From Strongylocentrotus droebachiensis (taxonomy: Eukaryota > Echinodermata > Echinoidea > Camarodonta > Strongylocentrotidae): a stretch of DNA of 64,000 nt. The notes below the pieces were generated by a model, which saw only the letters and a program-made list of their open reading frames with translations, did not search any database and was not told the DNA's origin. Both the position numbers and the translations under genes were made by a program. The stretch is from positions 62,001 through 126,000 of the forward strand of contig JAVYIG010005414.1 in the NCBI GenBank assembly GCA_035222895.1. The letters run 5' to 3'. Position 1 is the stretch's first letter. Every line of letters begins with the position of its first letter. Shown in pieces: positions 34,501 to 47,900 of the stretch.

Positions 34501-37500
34501 ATAATGATTGGTACAGGGGCGACGAACCCAATGATTTTGACTCCTGGGGTTGTCTTGGTACGCGTGATGGTCCTTCATGGTATGACCAGCCTTCAGATCG
34601 ATCTTTCCCGTACATTTGTGAGCGTACACGAGGTATGTATTCTGATGATCCAACGTGAATTGTGTTCTGGCGCCAGTGGCTCCGGGCCATATTTTATCAA
34701 ACTTATTGTCTTTGGATCATGTTGGTAAGGGTTAAGGTCGGGGTTAATTAGCCTAAGGATAAAGGGCTCAAGTTTGGACTTCGTTTAGAGTAAGAAATCT
34801 ATTGCAGAGCAATTGTCGCTGGAGCATGTTTCGTAAAAGCTGAATTTTAAATTGCTTTTCAGATATTTCGGACATTGCGCCACTTCCTAAATGAAATCCG
34901 TTTTTATTATTTAACAAAAACATGCATTCTCCATTTTCGAACACCATCATGGGATGTCTGGCTGATTCAGAACTTGACAATTTTCTCTTCCTACAAAAGA
35001 TACCACTGCAATTGTTTGTTTCAGGAAAAAATGAAAATCTTGTTTTTAAATCTTGCGCATTTTTACACCGACGAAATAGTTTCATCCTCAGATAGTGGAT
35101 GAATAATTTTTCTTTAAGAAATGACAACAAATGGAACATTAACCAAAGTTTATCATATCGACTGCTAGGCCCACAAAGGGCTCCGTAGAATCAGAGGAAT
35201 TCCAACATTGGGCAGAGAAAATCCGAAGCAATTTCGTTAATATCACGCTCTTACTAATCGCAATAAACTCTTCACTAGAAATGATGTTTTATTACAGTAT
35301 CTGATAACAGTAGTGAAGCATCATATGGAGGTCTAGATTATTTCACCTCTCCGTCATGGCTAGCTCGGTCTTTCTCAGATACACGGACCTACTGTCAGTA
35401 TCATGGAGCTGATTTAGCACTCATCAAATCACACGATGTCAATGTATGTACAATTATATGTACTCCTTTTCATTCAGCTATCTGAAATGTTGTATCATTA
35501 AAAATATATTACATTTGTTGTTGTTTTATTAGTATTTTCTATCACAGCTTGGAGGTTTACATGGCTATTGAGCTATGCAAATATTGGAAAGAATATTTCA
35601 TAAAGTAATATCACGATTGAATGACGTATGTGACTTGATAGACAAACCGGTTCTTCGTGAATGCCGGATAAAATCGGAAGCAAATGCCAATTCCAAAAAG
35701 GGTGATTTGTAGTTGATAGCAGAGGTAATATAACAGTCATGTAAACACTGTGATTTCCAATCCTTTTAAAACTGATTATTAAACATGAAAAATGAATGAA
35801 GTTAATGAGGTGACATTTTTCCCTTCTCAACAGACTTTTCTCCATGTCAGGAATTCTGAAGAATATTCGAGATCAGATGACCAGATATTTTTTGGTTTGA
35901 CTGACCAAGCTGATGAAGGCACATTTATATGGATCGACGGAACACCTTTACAGTAGGTTTAATAAATATGGAATGCCAACCTGCAGCCTTTTCACACACA
36001 GCTAAAAATCTATAAACATGATTAGTTTAAAGGGCTTTAAACTAATCAGCTGTACATACGACATCATTCACACACAGAAATTTCGGTGTGATCGTTAATT
36101 GTTTTGTGATTAACTACTGCTCTTAAAATGCGCAGTAGTGCCATTGCGCATTGAAGGTCATGTCATATCAAACAAAGCGCACGCTCCATCGTTTAAACAT
36201 GAATAACCGTTCACACACAAAATGTCAAGCTCTCTAAATACGAACTTCGTATCTGCAGCCTGCTTTTAGGGGCGCATGAATCGCGACTTCGTATCTATCC
36301 GAACATCGTATAAACGATGTTCACACAGGGAAATTTTCTTTAAACATGTTTAAAACTGTTGAGTTAAACACGTTTAAACTAATCATCTCTAGATACGATG
36401 AATTTTAGCTGTGTGTGAAAAGTTAGTCGTTTCTACTTTGAAATGACTGCTAAGCTCAAAAGTACTTATATTACTCCTTTAATAATTATATAATCTGTAA
36501 AATGTTCGTCTCATTATATATACATGTAGGTTGAGATAAGTGACCCCCCCCCAAAAAAAAAAAAAAAATAAAAAATAGTAAGAATAACGAAAATTTCACG
36601 GAAATTTTTCATTGTAACTAGATAATTATTAATTCATGAAATCTGTTTTTCTAAAACTTTCTTAATCTCACTTTAATCGCTATCTTGTGATAATGAAATT
36701 TTTGTAGTAAGTACTAAAAACCCCATGCATTTTGCCTTTCGTAATGCAAGGAGGGTGCATACTTTTTTAATGATTTTCATCGTTTGTACATGTCCAAGTG
36801 TATATTATTTTGTATTTTTAATCCGCATCAAAAGTAAAATTTTCTAACTAGCAATCAGCATATAGGTATAACAGCAGTGCATACATTGCCTTCCGAATAC
36901 ATTAATTTCATGATTTTTTTCTCGAGTAGGATTGAAAAGAATTGTGGGGGAACTTGCTTTTTGATTGAGGGAGTACATTATTATAGATGATTCGGCTCAA
37001 AAGTACTGTTGAGAGACTAAATATTTAAAAGCCAAGAAATAAGACAATGCACTTATAATTTTGACATGGATTATTACACTTCAATTGTCAAAACAAAGAT
37101 TGCATATCTGCCAATAAAACTAAACCAAAAAAATAAAAACAAAGCAAATAGAAACACGCACCCCTTAACAAAAAATTATTTTTATAAAACCATTCTTATG
37201 TTTAACCGTCTGTTTGCTCATCAATTTTTCCTTTATGCAATACACATAGGTATTCTTCATGGGAGTCTAATCAACCAGACAACTTCAATGGTAATCAAGA
37301 TTGTGCCACTCTAACACCTTCTAATTCAGACATGGGATGGGATGATAGATCATGCAATGACATACTACCCTTCATATGTGAACGCTATCAGGGTAAGTCA
37401 CATGTCAATGATGCATGATCGTTTCCGTTTCTTCAACGAAAAATGGTTTGCTTTATTTCAAATTGCTTAAGGTTCAATTCGGTAAAAGTTTGGCACTTAA

Positions 37501-38928
37501 TCCCCCCCCCCCTTGTGCATTTTTTGTTTGTTTACCCTTGTGGATAAGTCATCAGAGTATGAGTCTATCTAGTGACTAGGGGTTTGCATCATCGCAAAGG
37601 TCGCAAAGATCTCGATGAAAATTACACTGTAGAGAGCGAATCTAAGAGAGATTTTTTTCAAAGTTTCAACCCCTCGAAAGTGCTTGTATCGATTTTATTC
37701 ATGTAAATTTACGTGATCATGACAAAATACAATTGTGCGAGGATGCAAAGCGAGTTGGAATTTATTAAAGGCACACTGTCCTACTTGTAGCTACTTCCTC
37801 CCTCTATATAGAAAACTTGCCAAATCGGTGCCTGTTGGTCCCCCATGATCCTCTTTTTCTTATGTTAAATGAGAGCTGAGTTAATGAGATAGCCACCTGT
37901 CACAGTGACCTTGTTGGCTCGCTGTGTGGTCTAACCCCTTCTAGCTGCAGTAGTAACGCCTACCTTTAAGTTATTTCCCGCATTTCACAACCTTTTAAAA
38001 ATCGTATGTATCATATTATCCTACATGCTACAAGGAGAGGGTTAAGAATCCCTGCTACATCAGAGAAATGTTTATAATAATGTGACATTCATCGCATTCA
38101 TAGCAATGTAAATGTCAGGTGTTTTATTAGTATGACCATGGTGAATACAAATTATGCAATAACACGTAATGGTTTGAAGTAAGTCTCTCGTCTTTCTGTC
38201 TCAAAACACGATGAACACCTAATAATGGCAATCATCTTCTTATAATCAATATGTAGATGTTCCTGAAAATGAGTGGAGTCGCCTTGATGGAACCCTGTAC
38301 TATATCTCTCAATCCTCGATGACGTCATACTCATTTGCTAGAAAGTACTGTCAGGCTCAAGGAGGTGATCTTGCCCAGCCTAAAACAGAAGAGATCAATG
38401 TAAGGACGCATCGTGATATTAACAACTTTAATTCCAAGTATGGAACGTGTAAATAAAACGTGATACAACTTGTTACGGGCGTTTAATAATTTAGCAATAG
38501 TGTGTGCAAAAAAAAAGAAGAAAATATAAACAATACAATTAATGTAAGAGAAAAAGAGAATATGTTAGGTTATGTGAAAACAGTCGGAAAAGGGTTATAG
38601 AGCAGCATGATATTGTTGTGATGGGCATATTATAAGGAAACAAAATTATATCTTATTTCAACTAGTTCCGGTTTCAATGATGTCATATACTATATAGACA
38701 TCAATAAAGTTATTCCACTATCATTATCATGGTACATTCGAAATAATCATCGGTGATTTTTCTCTTTATGATATATTCTCTCAATGCATTCCCCAGATGC
38801 ATCTCATGAAGCTGGCTGGAGGTAACTCTTATTGGTTTGGACTCGATGATATCAATCAAAAGGGCACGATCCAATGGATTGATGGCACTCCACTCGACAA
38901 TAATGAGTATGTGTTAAACTGTATTATT

Positions 38929-38960
<32 letters not shown>

Positions 38961-41900
38961 ACAATATCTCTCATACCCTATTCATGACAAGTCATTTCAT
39001 TTTGCAGACAGAATGCTATAGGTAAAAACTGGTATGTTACGTTAATAATAACATGATTATCTGAGATAAAAGTTGATATTCATGAATTTTAGGATGGGTC
39101 TTCCAATTGAATGATGACATCCCCCCCCCAAAAAAAAAAAAGTTGAAAATAATGGATGTGTCGTACTTTCCACGTTTTTTTATGCGGACCTCATGGAGCC
39201 TAAAATGCAAGCCCTGATCATGATTTGCAAGAAAGGCATATTTGTTTGTATTTAAATTTTAATTAATATACGTTCTTACTGAAGCTCGAATCAAACATAA
39301 CTCACATGACGCGTTTAACCTTTCATGATTATGCCCGTTATAAAAATAAATATTACTGTGTTAATACGTTGCTGTTCGGAAAATATTTTACTTTCGAGAT
39401 TTCCTGCTTGGTCGAATGGTGATGCAACCCTATTTCAGAATGAAAGATGTGTTCATCAGCAGGTTACTAATGGATGGAGAAAACTACCATGTACATCCTA
39501 TTCCAGGTTCGCATGTGAAAAACCTCCGAGTGAGTATTTGTTTTATACTTCTATTATCTATATTCAGGGGTACCCTTTATGATATAGTCCATGCTCAAAT
39601 TATGCCCGTTCCACCTCATTACTTAGTTCAAAATGCCACAAAAGAAACAATATTCCAATTGATGACATTCTAATATTTTAAAGCCACTGTTTTAGAGCCA
39701 TAGTTGGTTTCCATTTTAAATAGAATATCACCTATCGTAATCCATGCTTTTACCGTTGTTTCAAGATAATACAGGGAAATACTTTATCATATGAAATATG
39801 AAATCTGCCTATTAAACATTCCTAATTATTTAGGCTTCATCTACAGTTGATAACTCGAGGGAAAATTGACGTCATTACGTATCATATATCATTTAGATTG
39901 TGTTCCCATAGATTTTGATAACATTCATCTTTAGGAGTGGAAGTATCTTTGTTAACAAATATTTGTATGAACAAAAATTGATTTGCATGGAAGAGCAAGA
40001 ACAACATAATATACGAAATGTAAGGTTGAAGTTTGAGCTAAGTGATTGCCTTGTCAACCTTATCTGTATTCCCTCTTACTTCTCCTCCAATGAAGATGCT
40101 AGGCGGACACCAATTACTAGAACAAAATAATTATTTTCCCATAGGTCCGCGACAGATCCTTCCTGTGCGTCTAATGGCAGCTACTTCATCACCCTATGGC
40201 GGAGGACTGCTGGATGCGTCATTTATCTGTCAACTCGGCTCGGAGAATGAAGAGATTCTCACATTCTCCACCAGAAGACTCGCCCGTCTGACCGAGTCTA
40301 TAACTTTCGATAGTTACACAGCTCCAGGAGACAGTGTTAATGTATCATCTGTAGTATTAAGGCAGACTCTCCCAACTACTAAGAATGGCTCGGGATTTTT
40401 CGAATGTTCTGCGGTGACAGCCAGTAGAATGACATCTGTGCCTCTTGGCATTCTTCTTTCTACCCGTACGTATATAGGATTACACATGGCCTATGTTTTT
40501 ACGATTATATACAACAACAACAACAATTTATTACTTGTAAATATTTTTAAACAGGAAATGTTCTGATAACGTTGAAATTAAAACACTCCTAAAAATACCA
40601 TCAATTTTAATACTTTTGAAATAACATTCCCTACTTTTACTTCTTAAGAACTTTCAGTCAATGAAAATGTAAACATCACGGAGGATTAATGGAGTGAGAG
40701 GGAGAGAAAAAGAAAGAATATGAAAGGAGCGATGACGAATTTGTTATTGAATCAGAAAAAACAATATTCAAATGTGAGATTGAATTGTCGATTTTTCCTT
40801 TCTTATCTGTTTTTTCTTCATTTCATAGGCCAATGGCAACCCAGTGATGGTCGGTTTACAAAGACAGTACACATTGGAGATAATATCACACTCAGTGTGA
40901 TGAGCACGACAGGGATGGTAGGTGAAGACGGGATCAGATGGCGGAAAATCACTGATGTAGACTATGCTAATTCACTTATCGGAATGAGTTCTGGTAATCT
41001 ATCACACAGAATCCAATCTGCATCTGTCTCAGACGCCGGTGTGTATGTGACTTACGAGGATGGAACGTTGGAACAACATCAATTCAGCTTCATAAGACTC
41101 ATCGTAAAGGGTTCGATTTCTTCTATTTTACACGTCGATAATATATCATTACATATTGGTCGCAAGGATGTGAATTTACAGGAACAATTCTCCCTAAGCT
41201 CTGTACCTATTGTTCGAATGTAATATAAAAAATCAAGAAAAACCGACCAGAACCGACCAGATATATTCGGTTAATGAGACAGTAAAGAATATAATGTAAA
41301 ATTGTAATTTCCATAATTGAATGACAGTTTCTGCAGTATTACGTCTAATTGAGGATTTACAAGAATTTATATGTAACAGCTTCATGTCCAAATTGTGCAG
41401 TTCTAACTTTGTGCAATGGACTAATGATTAAAAGTATTTGGACGATTACCCCCTTGACAATCATCCCCGGACAATTACCTCCCGGAAAACTACCCCCAAG
41501 GACAATAACCCCCCCGAGAATAAGTACCCCATGAAAATTATTCCTCGAGGACAATTACCTACCCCTGAAAATTACCCCCTTGGACAATCACACCCTAGAA
41601 CAATTACCCCCTCAAATTTACCCCCTTGGACAATAATCATCCAGGACAACCAAGGATAACCACTTCCGAGGACAATTCCCCCGGAAAATTCCCCCTGTTC
41701 ATTAAAGGGAAAGTCCACACTGGTTATAATTTGATTTGAATTTTGTTCGGGGGGCAGTTGTCCTAGAGGGGGGGGGGGGGGGGGGAGGTGTTGATTCTCC
41801 GAAGGGGCAACATTCAGATGGTTATTGTCCTCGGGGGAGGGTATTGTCCAAGGGAGTAATTTTTCAAGGGGGGTTATTTTCCTGGGGGGGGGGGGTAATT

Positions 41901-44900
41901 GTCCTCGAGGGGTGGTTTTCTTGGAGGGGGGGGGGTGATTGTCCAGGGGGTAATTGTCCTAGAAACATTAATGTACTATTGTTCATGTTTTTTATTGCGT
42001 TAACAGAGTGCCCTTATGGAAGATGGAATCCGCCGTTATGTGATCGTTTGTGTGATAGTTGTTATAATGGAGGTGTATGCCACGAACTCTCAGGAACATG
42101 CATCTGTCCTCCTGGCCATGCTGGAAAGAACTGCCTCCAAGGTAATCTCGAGAAATCCCTGAAGAAAATACTAATATATAAACCTTTTTTTTTTATCTAA
42201 TACATTCTTTGCCTTAAGATAAATCTTTACGATTAGATACTTATCGTTTTATGATGGTAATTCTGAATGATAATAACAACGATAACAAATTAAAAAGGAA
42301 ATAAGAAGAAAAGAAGGAGAAGAAAAGGAAAAGAGGAAGTAGAAGAAGGCTTATGAAGATGATGATAACAATTTAAAAAATAATTAATAATTGATAATTA
42401 TTTTGATAAAACAAAATTCATAAAAATGAATATTATAACATAACATACAATTGATTTCGATGTTTATCAGTAATGAAATTGTTGAATATTTTTCCGTTTA
42501 TTGTCGACCGACAGGGTCTTTAAAGTCTACACTTATATGAAGATAAACATTGATAATTCGGAGAAAGGACCCTTTTAGAACTTATGATTTATATTTAAAT
42601 TAAACACTCTGAATTATATATATGTTCCATGCAGCGTGTGGGATGCATAAGTTTGGCTGGGACTGTGAGTTTGAATGTGGATCCAGTCAGCCTCTGGACA
42701 AGTGTGCTGGAAGTCAGATCTGTCTACCTGATCCTTATGGGTGCAACTGTTTAGCTGGATATACAGGAGTCTACTGCAATGAAAGTAAGTTGTGTTAAAA
42801 CTAATTCTATAATGATTGGCATTGGGAAGAAATCAGAAACCTTTAAACAACAATGGTTTTGAACTTGTGCTTTATACAATATGTACGGTTAAGATCTAAA
42901 TCCTTTCACAGGATTTGTCTAAAATGGATTACACGTTGAAGATAATTATGGTGGTACCTCAACATGTATATAAACGAATAAAAATGTTCTGGGGAGCAAA
43001 TTCATTAAACAATATGTCAACAGATTCATGAATCTCGTAATATCTCGTCTTTCTCATCTTACAGCATGTGCAGACGGTATGTTTGGAGCTGATTGTGGTC
43101 AAGAATGTCACTGTACTAATAAAGCAGATTGTGATGACGTCACTGGACAATGTCCCGGAGATTGCTCGCTAGGATGGACTGGCTCAGCATGTCAAGGTAC
43201 AATCATTTAATTTAATTCAAAATGACATATAAAAGTTCATAAGAATGCTGATTATTATTATTTCCTTGGTAAAAGAAACACCCGAGATAAGTCCAAGACT
43301 TTCATGTTGATTATTTCTACCAACGCAATACCTTTTAGTTTTTATTTAAAAAGCCAATTTTGTAGAATATTCCTATGCCACGATTTCATTCCATCTCTAG
43401 GAAACGAGAGGATATTTGCATTTTCTCTACGGAATAAAATTGCATGTTGCCTTCATTCTGTTTCTCTTTTTAACGCAATGAAAAATTAAATGTCTCGAGT
43501 AGAAACAGTAAATAAATATACATATTAAAAGATGATCCTTCTCTTAACTATATTGCCCGTGACTTGTGTTTTTTCAATTATTTTTTATTTTTTATTTAAC
43601 AAAATGTATATTTTCTCATTTTAGTTCCTTCTGTTTGCCCAAACGGATACTTCGGGTCTAACTGTACACAGAAATGCAATTGCATGAATGGCACAGCATG
43701 CCGTAAAGATTCTGGATACTGTGACGAGGTTGAAGGGCGATGCGACTTGGGATATGTTTCTGACTCTGTCGAGTTTCCAGCCAACTGTATGACATGTACG
43801 ACTATTCTTGGTGATATTTTAAATTGAAATACAACAAAGTTTACAAAAGAATGCTCGCATGAAAGTCCCTACTATTTTACGATATATCAATTTAGCAAAC
43901 CCATTTCCATGTATATTTTCTGACAATTATTGAAATACATTGATATTACGTCATTAACACCCCCGACCCAGCTGTTTATGTACATGTATTCATTCCCTCT
44001 TGTTGTTGTATATGCAGCATTATTTAATGCAATGTATACATTACAATAGGGTCGAATTCACAAGATCTTTAAATAGATCTTTAATCTGACCCCCACTCAA
44101 TTTATATCACTTGTGCTTCCAACTCCTGATTTTACTATGTCCATCTTCTTATATTTGTCATATGCTTTCATACTCAATTTTATGTTTCTGTTTTTATATA
44201 TTGAGTGAATAAATAAATTCAATCGAGATAACCAACAACACTTATTAAATACCCGTTTATATTGAACTTGTTTAATAATAAGATTAGCTATTTGAAACAC
44301 CTGTAAAATGCTTTGTAATAATATACTTTCTGTTTATTCTAATAAAATAACATATTTCAATAATATATGCGACATCCCTTTATTCCGTTCAATTTAAATT
44401 CTAATTTTATGGGAGATAGAATGCAATAATTTATTTATCATGTTTAGTTTCAGGATGTTTCAGCTCTTGTTCAAAGACATGTCATTGTTCTGGTGGTGCT
44501 GAGGATTGTAACTTTTTGAATGGTGATTGTTTGTCATCCACCTGTCATCCAAGATGGATGGGGGATCAATGCCAAACAGGTAATAACTGGGATTGAAAGA
44601 AATACGTGTCTCCTGCCAAGTGTCTGACATATTAGGGAAATTCAACATAATTAAATTTTTCCATATTACATAGTTTTCATTAATACAAAGAACGCATTCT
44701 TTAATATTTTGAGCTGCTTATATAACTCAAGCGGGGAGCACAGAAGAATATATATTTTGATAGGACGTTAACAGGAGGCCCCGTGTAGAGAAGAGTCACT
44801 ACCTTTGTACATTAAGAACCCACTGCACTATTCGTATGACAGTAGGGGGGAACACCGCTATAGTGGTCCACCTGCACACCCCAGTATAGTACGACAATAC

Positions 44901-47900
44901 TCTGTAAAGAAGTATGTACTCAAATGGAAGAAGAAGAAGAACGCAGTTGAGTCCTCATGATTATGTAACACATTACCTTTCATCATTATCTATCAATTGT
45001 ACTAATTCATGGCAATGACATGCTAAAAAAATTGAAAGAAGTTTATGAATGTTCGCTAGATACAGTGGGGTATGGATATTGCCTTTCAGTTCATATATTT
45101 GAAAAAAGTTTTTTAGTTTTTAAAATTGTGTCATTCCCTTGCACTATTACTCTCTTCCTCTCCGCCTGTCTGTTGAACTATCATCCTCGTTTCATTATGC
45201 TGTTGTCTTTTTCCACCAAATTTAGATCGTTTTGAGACGAGCTTGGAAAAGACCAATCCAGGAGTGGCGATCTTCTCTTGTTCCTTCACAGCGTCACCGG
45301 GGCAAACTCTTTCCTCTGATTATGTGAAGGCAGCTGTAGGAAGGTCTTTTACGGTACCCTGGATATCTCGTAATAGCTCTGATACATCAGGACCAACTCT
45401 AAATAATAGCTCTGATACATCAGGACTTACCCTCAATAATTCATTCATCCACGAGTCTACGGGGCCAGAAGAACCAATTTACTGCTTCATCGGGGTACCT
45501 GATAATTCATCACAGTTTGCTTTCATAAGGTTACCTCCAAGATATTACTTTGGTAAGCAGTCCCCACTGCAGTCTATTGCGACAGTTTCAATGTTGTACT
45601 CTACAAGTTCTTAGATGATCTATGCATTTTAAAAACGATTCCATGTAACACACAAAAAGCCTTCCAAGCATAATAATTAATATAACCTGATCAGCTTTGT
45701 ATTTTATTTTAAGTTCAGTTTTTTTTATATTGATCTACTTTCATTATTTATCCAGAAATGTAAACTGGTTTTGAGCCGGATCCAGAATACACCTATGGTC
45801 ATTGGTATATCAAAAATGTCACAATTTTAGAAGATTATGTCCCATATTTATACCAGGGGCGGATCCAGGATTTGCCGGTAGGGGGGGGGGGGCCTAAAAT
45901 GTGAAAATCGCGCCGACCAAAATCTCGCTCAGTGGGGGGGGGGGGGTAGTATGCATAATTGTTTTTTGGTATTTGACCCCGAAAACTTTTTTTTTATTTA
46001 TTTTTTATTACAAAAAAAAAAAAAAAAAACAGGGGGGGGGGGGCGGGCCCGCCGGGCCCCCCTTGGATCCGCGCCTGATTTATACCATGCAATAAATTGC
46101 AGGTAGTATACTGAAATACTAGTTACAAGCTTTCTTGTTACAATAATGTTTTTTTAGCTGCTTATTTTTCTCCTCTTTGAACCATTGAGTTGCAATAAAT
46201 GCGTATATACTTTACCCACTTTTTCTGTGTTTATTTTGTTTACACTTTATAGTTTTACCAAGTTATAATGGTGGACCAGAAATACTTGAATTTGGATACT
46301 TCCATGCACTCATCGGTTGGAGACAATGGGACCCTAGCTCTGATACCGGGGAAGGACCTATTGTTGGATACAAGATCTATGTGCGATCAGGTAGCAATGT
46401 CGTACTGGCTAAAGAAGTACAACCCCCAAGCATGGTCCCCATGACGAACCGTTCCGTATCGAAGAGGTCTGCTGAGAATGCCACTGAGATGGTCATGTAT
46501 AACGTCAGTGGACTGGAAGCAGGATCAACGTACTCCGTTCAGATTGCAGCGATACGAGATGGTATCAACGGTGAAGGAGAACAAGGACCAGCAATGACAT
46601 TTACAACTGAAAGTGGTAGGTTCTATTATTATTTCCCCCTGCCTTATGAGCCATTTTCATTCATCTTTTTACTCTCTCCCTTCATCCCTCCCTTCCTCCC
46701 TCTCTCTCCCCTTCCCCTCTCTGTATTCCCTTCCATCTATCTCTCCACCCCTCTCTCTTTCTCTGAATGCTGTGAATAGCATTGATATTAAGATAAAGCA
46801 CATGACATTCTAAGGCTTGCTTTGAACATTAGAATGAACCCTTTCCAGTACCATAAACACCAGTGAAAAGACTTTCGAAAATAAACTCAGGGCAATGTCA
46901 ATACCTTTTTGCATATCTCATAGAAAATATGGTCAGATATACAACGCGTCATTGCAATGTTCGCACAGATCTGGCCATCGGACTTACTACAGGGTGACTT
47001 TCCAAAAGTCTCTTCGATTGTGTTCGTAACAGTTTCATAACATGGGATATATTTATAATATTACAACAATTATTCTACAGACAGCTACCCTCGGCCATAC
47101 CTTTACATAAATGAAAAGCTCTCTATGAATAAACAGGACAAAATATAAATGGCGTGCTCAAACTTTGCAAATTTAATTTATGCTTTCCAGCTTGACACAC
47201 CTCGGGGTCCTCTAATGGGGTTTAGTTTTCTCTCATCTTGTCCTAAGGTCATTTAAAGCGTAACACCTTTAATACAATTGCGACTATTTTATGCGATTTC
47301 CTCTTACTTAAAGGGACTTGGTATTAAACATGAGAGACAATGGTGCTAATAAGGTAGTGACTGTCCTATGTCTTTTTTCATAGAAAAATGGTTGGGAACA
47401 TTCAAAAATGATTGGGAGAATTTACTTTTAGAGGGTGTCGCACAGTGATGCGTTCAAAGAAAAATCATAAATATCTATGTGGTTTGAGAGTTTTTTCAGG
47501 ATTTTTTGCATGTCAGAGGGTAAGTACAGTAAACGTAATATAATAGGTAACATTTCATACACAAACTACCCAGTTGTTTCACCAAACTTCAACAGTATTA
47601 CCGAGTCACTGTAAGCGCGCGTGCTCTTTAACTGTAATATATTTTGTGTTGAAAACATTGTTATGAAAGTCTACCCTGATATTGAGTTGGTTTTAATGGA
47701 AGCAGAAAAGTGAGAGCAACAGGTCAGTGAAAGTTTGAGCAAATTTTGATTGAAAATAGGAAAATTATTAATTTTTAAAGTTCCGATCAATCAAACACAG
47801 ATTTTGAGTTTTGAGTTTGAGTTTGAGTTTATTGATTTCACATTTCACATGCAGAAATATTACAGATAACAAAATATACATAAAAGACATATTGTTCTTC

